NCBI RefSeq assembly: GCF_020080835.1
Contig: NC_058167.1
Coordinates: 1,398,768 to 1,462,767, forward strand
Direction: 5' to 3'
Origin: Cotesia glomerata
Taxonomy: Eukaryota > Arthropoda > Insecta > Hymenoptera > Braconidae
DNA: 64,000 nucleotides
Below the pieces are notes generated by a model that saw only the letters and a program-made list of their open reading frames with translations, was not told where the DNA came from and did no database searches. Shown here piece by piece: positions 39,590 through 53,309 of this stretch. Within the stretch, counting starts at the first letter, position 1. The number at the start of each line of letters is the position of its first letter. The translations under genes and the position numbers were made by a program.

Positions 39590-42473
39590 ATGGAAACACT
39601 CAGCTTAACTCAAGAATCATTTGATTCATACAATGCTTTGTTGACGTTTATCACTGACTGGAGCGATGAAACAAAAGATACATACACGATGTTACGTGGG
39701 GATCGTTTATATCTTTCTGACTTAAAAAATATGAACATAGACGACGCAGAAAAAAAAAAATTGATCGCTAAATTTCAATATAAAAATATTAGCTACAAAT
39801 GCAAATTAGGAGCTGCAACAAAATCGGGTCAATCGACCGGTCAGCGAATGACTAGGTAATAAACAATTACATAATTTTACTGTTAAAAATAGCTTACTAT
39901 ATATCCTGTCTCTATTAACATTTAAGTAATTGTAAGTTACATCAATTTTATCTTAGAATATCTCCTTTAGGGATAATGGCCAAATCTAAGGCAAGTTTCT
40001 GGCGTGTCAACAAATTTCTATATCTATATATAATTTCGGGGCAAATATTGCAAATCGAGGAATGTTGCTACATAGAGAAAAGAAAAGAAAGTATTTTTCC
40101 TATAAATGCATAGGTATTTTTCCAAAGTTAACATAGGAAAATTTGCTAGGCTGACATAGAGGCGAATCTTATAACATATTGCAAGAATTGCTGTTGATCA
40201 TAATAATTAATACTGTATGTCACATAGCGATTTTTCTATTGTAGTAAAAAAAATCTGAAAAGAGGTTGACCTTCCAGGCCATTCCTAAAAGTTCCTGCTA
40301 TATTCTAGCTTAAAACGCATAAAAAATTCCCCACAAAATTCGTACAAGAGAAAGGAAAAATAGAAATAATACCTATTTTTTTCTCTGTCTGATTTTGTAA
40401 TAAAATGCGTAGCTAATTAAATTATTTTTTTGACAGTACTTACAATCATGACTGTGGCTTTGTCATCAAGATTCATTTCGATAAAGCTGCAATGAAATTA
40501 GTAGTCTTTGAAAGTAATTTAAATCATGAAAATCATCCTGTTCACTACAAGGTAAGACATAAATAATAGTAATTATATAGTGTTCATTGACTTTAATGTG
40601 TTTAATTATAATGATATTTTAATAGGAGCTACGATCTACTCTCCCGGAACACCGAAGACTATCAGATGAAACTAAAAAGCAAACAATTCAAATGCTGTCA
40701 TTAGGAGCTAAGACGAGACTAGTGAAAAACGATCTTGCTGAAAGGAAAAAGAAAGTAGTGACCAAAAAGGATTTACAAAACTTGAAATCTTCATGTAAAG
40801 GAGACTTGGAAAATACTTTGGAGTCTTTCGTAAATTTATTAAAAAACGACTACAGTAAGTTCTTATTATTTTAAAATACTTATGACTTCGTGATTTCGTA
40901 ACGTTTAATATCTATGTTTTATCATTTAGAGTGCTCAATCCATGTTCTTCAAGAAGAAGAAACTAATCAGTTTAAAGGCATTTATTTCTGCAATGACGAC
41001 ATGAAAAAATCTATGGAAGCCTACCCAGAAATGATTTTTATGGATGGCACTTATAAACTATTTAAACTCAATTTTATATTGTTTTTATTGATGGTTCAGA
41101 CAGGGAATGGCCGAGGAGAAATAGTTGGAGCAGCTGTCATAAAAAATGAAGATGCTGGTACATTGGAATGGGTGGCACGCTGTTTTAAGCATGAAAATTC
41201 AAATGCTTGCAGCAGAATTAGATGTTTTATGTCGGATAAGGACCTTAATGAACGAAATGCTTTTATTAAAGTGTTTCCTCGAAATATAAAATTTTATTTG
41301 TGTTTATTTCATACATTGAGAACATTCGAAAGAAATATTAAAAAGATGAGTCTAGAAAACGAAGAGAAGTTAAAATACTTAGAAATTTTCGAAAAATTAG
41401 CAAAGTCTGAAACCGAAAGTCAATACGTTCATTTCTATGAAATGTTATGTGAAACAGCACCAGATTGTGTATTAAATTACTTTAATAAAAATTGGCACAG
41501 GAACAAAGAGGAGTGGTCAACGTACAGTATGGTCGAAGGAAATTACGGTAATTTGACAAATAACATAGTTGAAAGTACAAATAAGCAAATGAAAGCGGTA
41601 GCTGAACTTCGAGGTACTCTGTGTAGTTTTGGTAAAAACTTTTTCGCTTTATTAAAATCTCAAAATCAAGAAACAAACTTACAGGCTGCAACAAACTATA
41701 TGAAGCGATTAAATGTAAACAATTCAGAAGAAGGCAGTATTCAGCGAGAATATGCGAATTATTTAACTTCATTTGCATATAAAAAAATATCCAAAGAACT
41801 GAACGCATATAAAAAAATCGTCATTAGTAATTACTCTCCAGATACTGATGAATCGACAATATCCACAAACTTAAACACTTACGTAACATCATCGAACTTA
41901 TGTAATTGCCACTTTTTTCAAAGCAACAATTTGCCATGTCGCCATATTATGGCTCATCGTGCGTTTGTGGATAAACCGATATTTGATAATAAACTATGCG
42001 CTAATAAATGGTCGAAGGAGTATGGAGTACAACAATTGAGCAATGAAAAATATTATGAAGTAACTGCTGAGCCCCACGAAACATCGAGCATAAGCAGTCC
42101 AACAATTAGCAAAATACCTGTACGAAGTAAAAAAACAGCATCGCAGAGACGGCAAGCCTTAAAAGAACGTGCAAATGAATTGGTTGAAATCGGCAGCTTA
42201 TCAACAGGAGAATTGTATAAACAAAAGGAAGAACTATTGGATAAATTGATAGAAGGATGGCGTCAAGGGCGTATTGGTAGAATCGTTTTTGAAGATGATT
42301 TACAGGACAGCTCTTCGCAAAAAAAAATGGATGCAACAGGAGAACAAGTAAAGAAAAACGTATCAGCGATACAAGAAATCATAATGCCAAGTCCAGTACA
42401 AGTAAGAGGAAAACCGAAAGGAGTAAACCGAACAACAACAGGATTTTACCCGAGGAAAAAAGACAAACTTTGA
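39590..42473 (+). CDS. MULE-type transposase with SWIM zinc finger, four exons, apparently intact
   Basis: Exons 39590-39855, 40437-40551, 40626-40854 and 40930-42473 join in phase with GT/AG borders and give about 717 residues without a break. Residues ~50-125 hold a FLYWCH/FAR1-like zinc-binding motif (ISYKCKLGAATKS, then NHDCGFVIKI and NHENHPVHYK). The transposase core has IFMDGTYKLFK (first Asp), IRCFMSDKDLNERNAF (second Asp) and YLCLFHTLRTFERN. It is followed by the SWIM finger CNCHFFQSNNLPCRHIMAH (residues ~530-550) and a basic tail (KIPVRSKKTASQRRQALKER). Mutator-like transposases cut DNA at long inverted termini and make 8-10-bp duplications. It sits in the middle of the giant palindrome. 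Related ZSWIM proteins can be domesticated, so a host role is possible but not suggested by the context. Confidence 0.8.
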
Positions 42474-42499
42474 TCACATTGTTAACTCATGTAATGCGA

Positions 42500-44262
42500 A
42501 GAAATACTAGAGCTCATGTAAGTTTTGAAAACCCGTGACTTTAACGTTGAAATCGATATAGAGGTAATTATTTACTTACCTGATGTCGAATTATTATTTC
42601 TAACAACAGTATGCATTCATTGCAACGCTGTTGTTATATTTACTTGTTTATACTAATTGTAAAATATAATTTTATAGTAAATATATGATAAGATACTTAT
42701 CCGAGGAAGCCGTGACTATAAGGTTTAACTTAACATTCCGGTAATTATTTAATTATTTCTAACGACAGTATGCATCTATTTCGTTGCTGTTGTTATATCT
42801 ATTTATGATGATTGAATAAATATAATTTGATAATAAATGTAATAAGATATACTTATCAGAGCAACCCGTGACTATAAGATTCAACTAATTATTGCGGCAA
42901 TTATTTAATTATTTGCAGTGTTATGATTATTTCTAACGTCAGTAAGCATCTATTTTGTTTCTTTTGTTATATTTATTTATATTAATTAACTAAATATAAT
43001 TTAATAAAGTAAATGTAATGAAATATAGTTGTACAAGCGACCCGTGACTATATGGTTTAACTTATTATAGAGATAATTATTTACGTATTTGCAGCTTTTT
43101 TAACCTTTTCTAACGGTAGTATGCAACTATTTTCTCGCTCTTGTTATATTTATTTATGCTAATTTTATAAATATAATTTTATAGTAAATGTAATAACATA
43201 CTTATCAGAGTAACCCGTGGCTATAAAGTTCAACTTATCATTGAGGTAATTATTTAATTATTTGCAGTGTTATAATTATTTCTTCGACAGTATGCATCTA
43301 TATTGTTTCTGTTGTTATATAAATTTATGCTAATTTTATAAATATAATTTTATAGTAAATGTAATAACATACTTATCAGAGTAACCCGTGGCTATAAGGT
43401 TTAACTTATCATTGAGGTAATTATTTAATTATTTGCAGTGTTTCAATTATTTCTAACAAATCTTTGCATCTATTGCATTGCTGATCTTATATTTATTTAT
43501 GCTAACTAAATGAGTATAATTTTATAGTAAATGTAATGAGATGTACTTATACGAGCAACCCGTGACTAGAAGGTTTTACTTATTATTCAGGTAGTTAGTT
43601 GATTAGATGATGTTGATTTTTTATTTATAAGGACAGTATGCATTTATTCCATCGCTGTTGTTATATTCATTCATGATAATTGGATAAATATAATTTTATA
43701 GTCAATGCAATAAGATACTTATCAGAGCAACCCGTGGCTATAAGGTTTAACTTATTATATGGCGGAAATTATTTAATTATTTGCAGTGTTATAATTATTT
43801 CTAACGATAGTATCCAACTATTTCCTCGCTCTTGTTATATTTATTTATGCTAATTAAATAAATATAATTTAATAGTAAGTGTAATGAGATATACTTGTAC
43901 AAGCAACCCGTGACTATATGGTTTAACTTATTATAGAGGTAATTATTTACGTATTTGCAGCTTTTTTAACCTTTTCTAACGACAGTATGAATCTATTTCG
44001 TCGCTGTTGTTATATTTATGTATGCTAATTAAATAAATATAATTACATAGTAATTGTAATGGAACATACTTACACGAGCAACCCGTGGCTGTAAGGTTTA
44101 ACTTATCATTGCGGTAATTATTTATTTTTTTGCAGTGTCATAATTATTTTTACCGACGGTATGCATCTATATCATCGCTGTTGTTATATTTATATATGCT
44201 AATTGAATGAATACAATTTTATAGTAACTGTAATGAGATATACTTCGACGAGCATTTAGAAA
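42500..44262. repeat. Satellite array, ~172-bp unit, 10-11 copies
   Basis: Each unit contains ACCCGTGACTATAAGGTTTA, TTATTTGCAGTGTT, a CAGTATGCATCTATT phrase and GTTGTTATATTTATTTATGC. The ACCCGTG landmark recurs at about 42533, 42710, 42867, 43042, 43214, 43386, 43558, 43730, 43908 and 44086. It begins right after the MULE stop codon. Confidence 0.85.
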
Positions 44263-44496
44263 CAGTCTAATTTGATAAATTTTGAAATCATTACATACAG
44301 TTACCAAAAAATTTTTCGAAAAGTTGCTTTGAAACTATCTTCGTTTAAATTTTCTTTTGTGCGAGTATTTAAAGCTCAATAACTTTTTACTCGTTAAGAT
44401 TACGAAGAAACTACCTCAGTACTTTTTTGTAGAGAATTAAATTTCCTACAAGAATAATTGACGAAAAATACAAAAAACTATTTTTTTTTGGACCAC

Positions 44497-44567
<71 letters not shown>

Positions 44568-44940
44568 TATTTATATATATATCGGATATAACGCGGCTTG
44601 TCACGACGATAACGTCGCCAATTTACAACGGATCTCTACCAAACTCCACATACTTTTTCTACAGGTAAATACCAAAGTCAAGTTCGAAGATGAGCTTATT
44701 CGGTCAAATAATTTAGAAATACCAGGATTTAGGGAACTGTTGCGGTGTTGTAAAGTGTTTACCGGTAATTCAGAGTGCTGTATTTTTTTTAGTCAATTAT
44801 ATAATTATTAAATGTTAATAATTTAATGCGTAAATTTTTCGGAAATTTCCTCAAAAATGTTATTAATTTATTTGAAAATTAATTTTAAGATGCATAACAA
44901 AAGTATTTCTACGCATTATTTTTTTTTAGGCATTCTTTAC
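44263..44940. other. Unassigned stretch with a (TA)n tract
   Basis: A (TA)n tract occupies about 44499-44563. The open frame at 44458-44811 partly translates the tract; its latter part (GYNAACHDDNVANLQRISTK) is not recognised and may be chance. Confidence 0.4.
44499..44563. repeat. (TA)n microsatellite
   Basis: About 65 bp of TA dinucleotides. Confidence 0.9.
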
Positions 44941-45250
44941 AGTAGCAGGGTACTTGGATTTCCTTTTAAATAAAAAAAATCGGCCCTGTCTGGAATGAGC
45001 GGGAATAGTTGTCAAATTGATTGAAGTTTATTTGAGGAAAAAAAAATAACAATAAAAAGTGACGAACATTGAAAAAATAACGATTTTGCTAAAAAAAAAA
45101 AACGATTATTTTATAGAATTGATCATATTTAATTTTGTCGGGGTATTTTTTCGAAAAGTTCATTCAAAAACAAAAATTTAAAAAAAAGAGCTACCCAAAA
45201 GTCAATGTCTAAAAAAGTTATGACTATTTGAAAATAAAGAAGCCATTTTT
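44940..45250. repeat. Fragment of the GGGTATTCCATG foldback family
   Basis: The CGGCCCTGTCTGGAATGAGC core and TTCTATAAAATAATCG-type blocks match one half of element 34417-36042. It is cut at 45251 by the AACTTCCCGC element. Confidence 0.65.
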
Positions 45251-45415
45251 AACTTCCCGCTAAAAATCTCAGATTTTCAAAAATCGGGAAGTTATTGTTT
45301 TCACCCCGTTTTGCAAAAATCGAGTTTTCATCAGATCTCGACGTTTAAAGGTCACAGGAAGCTTCCCTGACTATCCCTGCGAGGTTGTCACGGTGTCTGT
45401 ATGTATGTGTGTGTG

Positions 45416-45973
45416 TTTTTTTTTTTTTTTTTTTATCTTAGGGGGGGGAATCCTTCTTACGGATTCCAGGCATAGTTGTTTGGCCTGGATATGTGGCGAC
45501 TCGACGCAGTGTCATACTAAAACTCGACCCTAACGCCCCTACCCACTAAACCCTAAACCCCTTTTCTTCTTTCCTCTAATCCCTCATGGAAACCGCCGTC
45601 AGGCATTACTTCGTGAGGGGAGGATCCAGCTACCGCTATTCCTTCTGGTGGCTAAGGTGTTATTTTTCCTTCCTTCTAGTTTCTGTCATTTGCTCTTTTT
45701 CTTTCAATGGAACGCAGCTCTGTAAGCACTTCTGTGGCAAAAGTGCTTGTAGCGTTCCAAGCAGTTTGATTCGACAACATTGCATCTACTATTGTCTCTG
45801 GTTGGATTCTCCAGTTCAGGATCCTCTCTAACTCCTCACGCTGAGGATCGAAACGTGGACACACAAAGAAAACGTGCCTTGCGTCCTCAATAACCCCTGG
45901 ACAAGACGGGCACTCCGGAGAATCGTCGTGCTTAAAGCGGTGCAGATACTCTCGAAAGCACCCATGTCCTGAC
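45416..45973 (-). mobile_element. 5'-truncated R1-like LINE fragment with target-site duplication
   Basis: The minus strand encodes the C-terminal zinc knuckle of an R1-clade reverse transcriptase: SGHGCFREYLHRF, ECPSCPGVIEDARHVFF and VCPRF, then a helical tail to a stop at 45676. The poly-A tail appears as poly-T at 45416-45434. The same 14 bp, TGTATGTGTGTGTG, precede the tail (45402-45415) and follow the truncated 5' end (from 45974), which is a clear target duplication inside a TG microsatellite. Confidence 0.85.
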
Positions 45974-46073
<100 letters not shown>

Positions 46074-47334
46074 TATGTGAACCGCTTATAACTTTTAAAC
46101 GGCTTGACCGATTTGATCGCGGTTGGCGCCATTCGAAAGGGCTTGACCAAACTTAGATTTCCTGAAAATTTGAACCGATTCGGACCAATAGATTTTGAGA
46201 AATTGCAAAAAAAACTACAAAAAAAAATTTTTTGAAAAGTTGTTTTTTTGGAATAACTTTTAAACGGCTCTACCGATCAATTCCAAAAACTAATCAACTC
46301 TTAACATCAAAAAACCACGTCGATCGCCGCCAGTCCGGTTAAAATCGGTTGATTCGTTCGTGAGTTATCGTGAACGAAAGAAAACCGAAAAAAGTGTTTT
46401 TTCAGAATTACTCTGAAATTTTCGGTTCGATCAATTAAAACCTGAAAATAACTTATGAGGATGATAAAACTGCGTCGAATGCCGCCAACCGCGTGAAAAT
46501 CGGTTGATCCATTCAAAAGTTATTGCGATTTGAAAATTAAAGAAATAGTGTTTTTTCAAACTTCTATCAAACTTTTAAGCTCGAAGAGCTCAAAAGCATA
46601 CAAAAGCTATTTTTTTGAGCTCGGAGAGCTCAAAATAATACCCAAATTGTATTTATGAGCTCGAAGAGCTCTAAAACGTCATAAGTGCAATTTCAAGCGT
46701 TTAGGTATAGAATTGGCGGGAAGTTGCAGGGATGGCCTTTAGGGTGAACCGTTTTTCTAATTTTTTTTTTGAAAAATTTACAACTTTTTTTGGGTTGGAT
46801 AAAAAAATTTGAAAAAATTCTCAAAAATGTCTTTCAAAGGTTAAAAAAGAATAGAAAAGTTTCAGCTAAATCTAAAGGGGTCGGGTTCAAAAGTGGTCGA
46901 TTTGGCATGGAATACCCCATAGCAACTGCTCCTTTTGTTTCCCTAGTCCCTGAAAAATATAATATTGTAGGTCAAGAAAAGACGTAATATAAAAAAAAAT
47001 TAATAAACGGATTTCTTCAAGATTGAATGTATAAACTTAAAATATGATGATTCATCAAACAGAACGCTTGATTAATTAATCTCATTAAATGAGCAGTATC
47101 GAGTAATGAAAATAAATGCTGATTTTATTTAAATGCTGCTTGATATTTTATGAAATCTGATGAATTTGATAAAAATTTATAAATAAAACTATTCTTAAGC
47201 TGCTGTAATATAAAATATTAGACTATCATTATAAAAGTTAAAAAAATAAATAGGAAATTAATAATAAATATAACTTTATTTTAAAAATATTTATTCGATT
47301 TTTAAACGTCTATCAGACTTTGGCGCTCGGAGAA

Positions 47335-47995
47335 TAGCTCGAAAAATAGTATTCTCACCACGGGCAGGAAATAAGAAAGCCTCAGATCACATGTTTGTCG
47401 ACCTCGGCTTCGCCTCGGTCAAGAATTACATGTAATCTGAGACATTTCTTATTTTCCTGCCCCAGGTAAGAAAAATACTATTTCTCCTCGACGGAGGCGG
47501 AAAGCGGCATTTTCGTTTAGCGCAGCGAACGGAAAATTGACGCTTTCCGCACGGAGGGGAGAAAAAAATTTTTTTTAATTAGAAAAATGGCGCTGAAGTT
47601 CGCCTCTCCAAAAAAAAATGGTCCTTACTGACGCAGGTCGATTGACCTCACCATCTGATCTGAAATAAAAAAAAAAGACAGATTTTCAATCAGTATAAGT
47701 ATAGTGATCGTCGGAACTAGAATGAAAAAAAAAAAAACAAAAATATTTGTCAAAATGGCGCGTAGTTAAAAGAATTTTTTGAAAACGAATATCAGATTCG
47801 TACTTTTAACTACGCGCCATTTTGTCAAATATTTTTTTTTTCATTCTTGTTCCGACGATAACTATACTTATACTAATTAAAAATCTGTCTTAATTTATGT
47901 TATTTTTTGCTGGAGAAGTCAATCGACCTGCGCCAATAAGGTCCATTTTTTTTGGATAGGGGATCTTCAGCGCCATTTTTCTAATTAAAAAAAAT
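47335..47995. repeat. Right-arm copies of the GC-rich palindrome and hairpin MITE
   Basis: Reverse counterparts of 36250-36910, with the same CAGGAAATAAGAAAGCCTCA and ATGGCGCTGAAG landmarks. Confidence 0.75.
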
Positions 47996-48199
47996 TTTTT
48001 TTTTGTTTTGATTTTCATTTTCATGTAGTTGATAAGTAATAGAATAGGTGTGATAAAAATTTGAAAGCATTAGTCATTACCTTCATATAGAAATAAAATT
48101 TTTAAAATTGCTTAAATTTTAGACCACTAGACCACCGGGCCCGCTTAAACATATTTTAAATAATATGTTTAATATTTTTAACAAAAAAATACGATACAT

Positions 48200-49162
48200 A
48201 TGGGGTATTCCATGCCAAATCGACCACTTTTCCCTTTAGATTCAACCCGATCTCTTTAGATTTAGTTGAAACTTTTCTATTATTTTCTACTCTTTGAAAG
48301 TCATTTTTGAGAATTGCTTCAAATTTTTTTATCCAACCCTAAAAAAGTTATGAATTTTCCAATGAAGTAGCTTTTTTATTTTCAAATAGCCATAACTTTT
48401 TTAGACATTGACTTTTAGGAACCTTTTTTTTTAAATTTTTGTTTTTCAATGGACTTTTCTAAAAAATACACAAAAAAAAATTGAATATGATCAATTCTAT
48501 AAAATAATATTTTATTTTTTTTTTGGAAAATCGTTATTTTTTCAAAGTTCTTCACTTTTTTTTTTTTTTAATTTAATTTTCTCAAAAAAAACTTCAATCG
48601 ATTTAAAAACTATTCCCGCTCATCCCGGACAGGGCCAATTTTTTTTTACATTTTTTTTTATTCAATTGAAAAAAAAAATTATTTTTTTATTTCAGAAAAA
48701 TAGACTATTTTTTTTTCAATTAAATAAAAAAAATCGATCCTGTCCGGGATGAGCGGGAATAGTTGCCAAATTGATTGAAGTTTTTTTTGAGAAAAAAAAA
48801 TTTAAAAAAAAAGTGAAAAACTTTGAAAAAATAACGATTTTGCTAAAAAAAAAGACGATTATTTTATAGAATTGATCATGTTCAATTTTTTTTTGTGTAT
48901 TTTTTCGAAAAGTCGATTGAAAAACAAAAATTAAAAAAAAAAAAAGTGTGTGTACTTATGTACACGCGTTAGAAGTTATAATTCTTTGTTATACATAATA
49001 AAAAATATTTTAAAGAAAAAAAATGCAAAAATGATCGAAGAAAAATGTTAAAAAAATTCAAATAGGTTTTATTATAGTAAAAATTTAGCTATACCGTATA
49101 AATATAAAATCATTAATTATCATATAAATTTAATTCAATATTATTTAAGATTTTTCTGAATC
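48200..49162. mobile_element. GGGTATTCCATG foldback element, right-arm copy, first part
   Basis: Starts GGGGTATTCCATGCCAAATC and follows 36042 to 35090 in reverse. It is interrupted after TCTGAATC by the GGGTAAGG element and resumes at 57100 to end near 57777. Confidence 0.8.
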
Positions 49163-49639
49163 GGGTAAGGCTTATAATCCCGAAGAGCAAAATCCCGAAC
49201 GAAACTCTTATCGACATAGGATATTAGTACGTAAGTTTCTATAAAAATCAATAGATGGCGATATATGTATGCTAAATAGCAAAGAAAAAAATTGAACGGA
49301 GTGAAACTCGCACGCATAAATGATTATGATAGCAAGAAAGTATGAAGCTCGGGTATTCAAAGGGCATCCCCAAGTCAATAATTACAACTTCTTCAGGAAA
49401 ATTAAGGGGAAATAGGCACATAATAAGTCAAAATGTTAATCTGTGCTATTGACGTCGTCGAGAGGAACGGAATTATGGACCCATCAGGCCCATAATTATA
49501 TACCATATAAAAATTTTAATTTTTAGTAAAAAAAATACTCAGGATACGACAAATGTCATTCCAAACTAAAAAAAAATAAATTCAAAACTTTGGTAAGACC
49601 CATAAGGCCCCAAAACGTCACGCACAAAATTGTGCTAAT

Positions 49640-52600
49640 CTGAAAATTATGTAGAGCCTCATCAGATCTCAACTGTGATTTCTAGTAAATTCTGAAAGTG
49701 ATTTAGTGCATGCTTACAAAATTTCGGAGTTCTAGGAGCTTTAGAAGCAGCGTCTTTAAGGCTTGGCGCGTTTTTTGAAAAACGGTCAAGCTTAAAAATG
49801 ATGTAAAACCTATTCAAGCCTTATCTTTGACTCTCAGTGGGGTTTGCAGCTGATTTAGCGCAAGCCTACAAATTTTTAGAGTTCTGGGAGTTTGAAAGGC
49901 AGCGCGTTTACGGTACGCCCGTTTTTTGAAAAACGGGCAAGTTTAAAAATTAAATAAAACCTAATCAGGCGTCATATTTGACTCTTAGTGGAATCTGCAG
50001 CTGATTTAGTGGAAGCCTACGAATTTTTAGAGTCCTGGGAGCTAAGAGTTAGCCTAAAATTTTACTAAAACCTATTCAAGTCTCAAATTACTTGCTTAGT
50101 GGAGTCTGCAGCAGATTTAGTGCAAGCCTATCAATTTTTGAAATTCTGAGAGCTTTTAAAGCGGCGCGTCTAAGGCCTGGTGCGTTTCTTAAAAAACGGG
50201 TGAGCCTAAGACTTACTTTGAACCTTATGGGATCTCATCTCTGGTTTATAATAAAGTCTTCAGCTGATTTAGCGTCTATAAAATTTTAGAGTTCTGGGAG
50301 CTTTAAGGGTTGCGCGTCTAAGACCCGGCGCATTTTTTTTTGGAAACGGGCACACCGAAAAATTAAGTAAAATCTATTCAGGTCTTAACTTTGACACTTA
50401 GTGGAGTTTGCAACTGATTCAGTGCAACCCTACAAATTTTTAGAGTTCTGGCAAATTTTGAGCCAACGCGTCTAACGTCTGGCGCGTTTTTTAGAAAACG
50501 GTCAAGCCTAAAAATGATGTAAAACCTATTCGAACCTTATCTTTGACTCTGAGTAAAGTCTGCAGCTGATTTAGCATAAGCCTACAAATTTTTAGAGTTC
50601 TGGGAGTTTGAGAGACAGCGCATTTACGATTTAGCCCGTTTCTTGAAAAACGGGCACACCTTAAAATTAAGTAAAACCGATGCAGGTCTCAACTTAGACT
50701 CTTCATTTAGTCTGCAGCTGATTAATGCAAGCTTACGAATTTTTAGAGTTCTGGGAGCTTTAGAGGCAGCACGTCTACGGACTGGCGCGTTTTTTAAAGA
50801 ACGGGCCAGCCTAAAAATTTAGTAAAACCTATTCAAGTCTCAACTTAGACGTTTTGTGAAGTCTGCAGCTGATTTAGTGCAAGCCCATGAAATTTAGTAG
50901 CACTTGGAGCTTTACAGGCGGCGCGTTTACGGCTTGGCGCGTTTTTTAAAAAACGGTCAAGCCTAAAAATTATGTAAAACCTATTCAAGCTTCATTTATT
51001 ACTTTTAGCGGAGTCTGCAGCTGATTTTGTGCAACCCTACGAATTTTTGGAGTTCTGGGAGTTTGAGAGGCAACGCGTTTACGGTTAGCCCGTTTTTTGA
51101 AAAACGAGCACACGTAAATATTAAGTCAAATATATGCAGGTCTCAACTTTGACTCTTAGTGGAGTCTGCAGCTGATTTAGTGCAAGTTTAGAAATTTTCC
51201 GAGTTCTTAGAGCTTTTAAGGCGGCATTTCTATGGCCTGGCGCAATTCTTTAGAAACGAGTGAGCCCAAAAATTACCTTAAACCTTATGAGGTCGCATCT
51301 CTGATTTATAATAGCGTCTGCAGGTGATGTAGCGCATGTCCATGAAATTTTAAAGTTCTGGAAGCTTTAAAGGCGGCTTGTCTACGAATTAGCGCATAAA
51401 AATTAAGTAAAACCTAATCAGGCGTCATATTCGACTCTTAGTGCAGTCTGCAGCTGATTTAGTGCAAGCCTATAAATTTTCACACTTCTGGGAAATTTAG
51501 AGGCAGCGCGGCAAAGGACTGGCGCGTATTTTTGAAAACGAGCAAGCCTAAAAATTACATGGAACCTAATTAGGTCACAATTTTATTTCTTACTGGAGTG
51601 TGGAACTGATTTAGTGCGAGCCTACAAATTTTTAGAGTTCTAGGAACTTTATAGGCGGCGCGTTTACGGCTTGGCGCGTTTTTTAAAAAACGGTCAAGCC
51701 TAAAAATTATGTAAAACCTATTCAACCTTTATTTTTTACTTTTAGCGGAGTCTGCAGCTGATTTTGTGCAACCTTACGAATTTTTGGAGTTCTGGGAGTT
51801 TGAGAGGCAACGCGTTTACGGTTAGCCCGTTTCTTGAAAAACGGGCACACCTAAAAATTAAGTAAAACCTATGCAGGTCTCAACTTTGACTCTTAGTGGA
51901 GTCTGCAGTTGATTTTGTGCAAGCCTACGAAATTTTAGAGGCAGCGCGACTAAGAACTGGCGCGTTTTTTAAAAAACAGTCAAGCCTAAAAATTATGTAA
52001 AACCTAAGCAGGCGTTGTATTTGACTCTTAGTGGAGTTTGCAGCAGATTTAGTGCAAGCCTACAAATTTTTAGAGTTCAGAGAGCTTTAAAGGCGGCACG
52101 TCTAACGCCTGCGCGTTTCTTGAAAAACGGTCACACCTGAAAATTACCTTGAACTTTGGGAGATCTCATATCTGATTTAAAATGGAATCTGGAGCTGATT
52201 TAGCGCAAGCCCATAAAATTTCGTAGTACTCGGAGCTTTAAAGGCGGCGCGTTTACGACTTGGCGCTTCTTTTAAGAAACGGGCACACCTAAAAATTAAG
52301 TAAATTCTATTCAGGTCTCAAATTCAAAGACTCCTCATGGAGTCTGCAGCTGATTTAATGCAAGCTTAGAAATTTTTAGAGTTCTGAGAGCTTTAATGGC
52401 GGCGCATCTAAGGCCTGGCGCGTTTCTTATAAAACGGGCGAGTCTAAAAATTAACTTGAATCTTGAGAGGTCTCATCTCTGATTTATAATAGAGTCTGCA
52501 GCTTACTTAGTTAGAGCATACAAATTTTTAGAGTTCTGGGAGCCTTAGAGGCAGCGCGTTGAAGGCCTGGCACGTTTTTTTAAAAACGGGCTAGCCTCAA

Positions 52601-53300
52601 AATTAAGTAAAACCTAATCAGGCGTCATATTTGACTCTCAGTGGAGTCTGAAGCTGATTCCGTGCAACCCTACAAATTTTTAGAGTTCTAGAAAATTTAG
52701 TGCCAGCTCATCTGATGACTGGCGCGTTTTTTAAAAAACGGGCCAGCCTAAAAATTTAGTAAAACCTATTCAAATCTCAACTAAGACGTTTAGTGGAGTC
52801 TGCAGCTGAGTTAGCGTAAGCCCATGAAATTTCGTAGCACTAGGAGCTTTATAGGCGGCGCATTTACGGTTTTGCGCGTTTTTTGAAAAATGGACACACC
52901 TTAAAAGCCGTATCTTTGACTCTGAGTGGAGTCTGCAGCTGATTTAGTTCAAGCCTACAAACTTTTAGAATTTTGGGAGTTTTAGAAGCAGCGCATTTAC
53001 GGTTTGGCCCGTTTCTTGAAAAATGGACACACCTTAAAATTGAGTAATACCGATGCAGGTCTCATCTTACACTCTTTATTGTCTGTAGCTGATTTAGTGC
53101 AAGCTTAGAAATTTTTAGAGTTCTGAGAGCTTTTAAAGTGGCACGTATAAGCTCTTGCGCGTTTCTTAAAAAACGGCCACACTTCAAAATTAAGTATAAC
53201 CTATTCAAGTCTTAACTCTGACTTTTAGTGGAGTCTGCAGCTGATTGATGCAAGCTTATGAATTTTTAGAGTTCAGGAGGTTTAGAGGCAGCGCGTTTAA
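49640..53300. repeat. Tandem array, ~150-bp monomer, plus-oriented half
   Basis: Each monomer contains GTCTGCAGCTGATTTAGTGC, AATTTTTAGAGTTCTGGGAG, GGCAGCGCGTTTA and TGGCGCGTTTTTTGAAAAAC in this order. I counted about 24 copies of the GCAGCTGATTT landmark between 49843 and 53234. Monomers differ by many substitutions, so the array is old or diverged before inversion. Confidence 0.85.
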
Positions 53301-53309
53301 GGCCGCGTT

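Noticed and set aside
42500..44262. Possible centromeric satellite
   Set aside because: Only about 10 units confined to the MULE region; more consistent with an element-internal array.
50092..50289. Open frames within the ~150-bp monomer arrays (also 55554-55820)
   Set aside because: Tandem-repeat translations without conservation between monomers.
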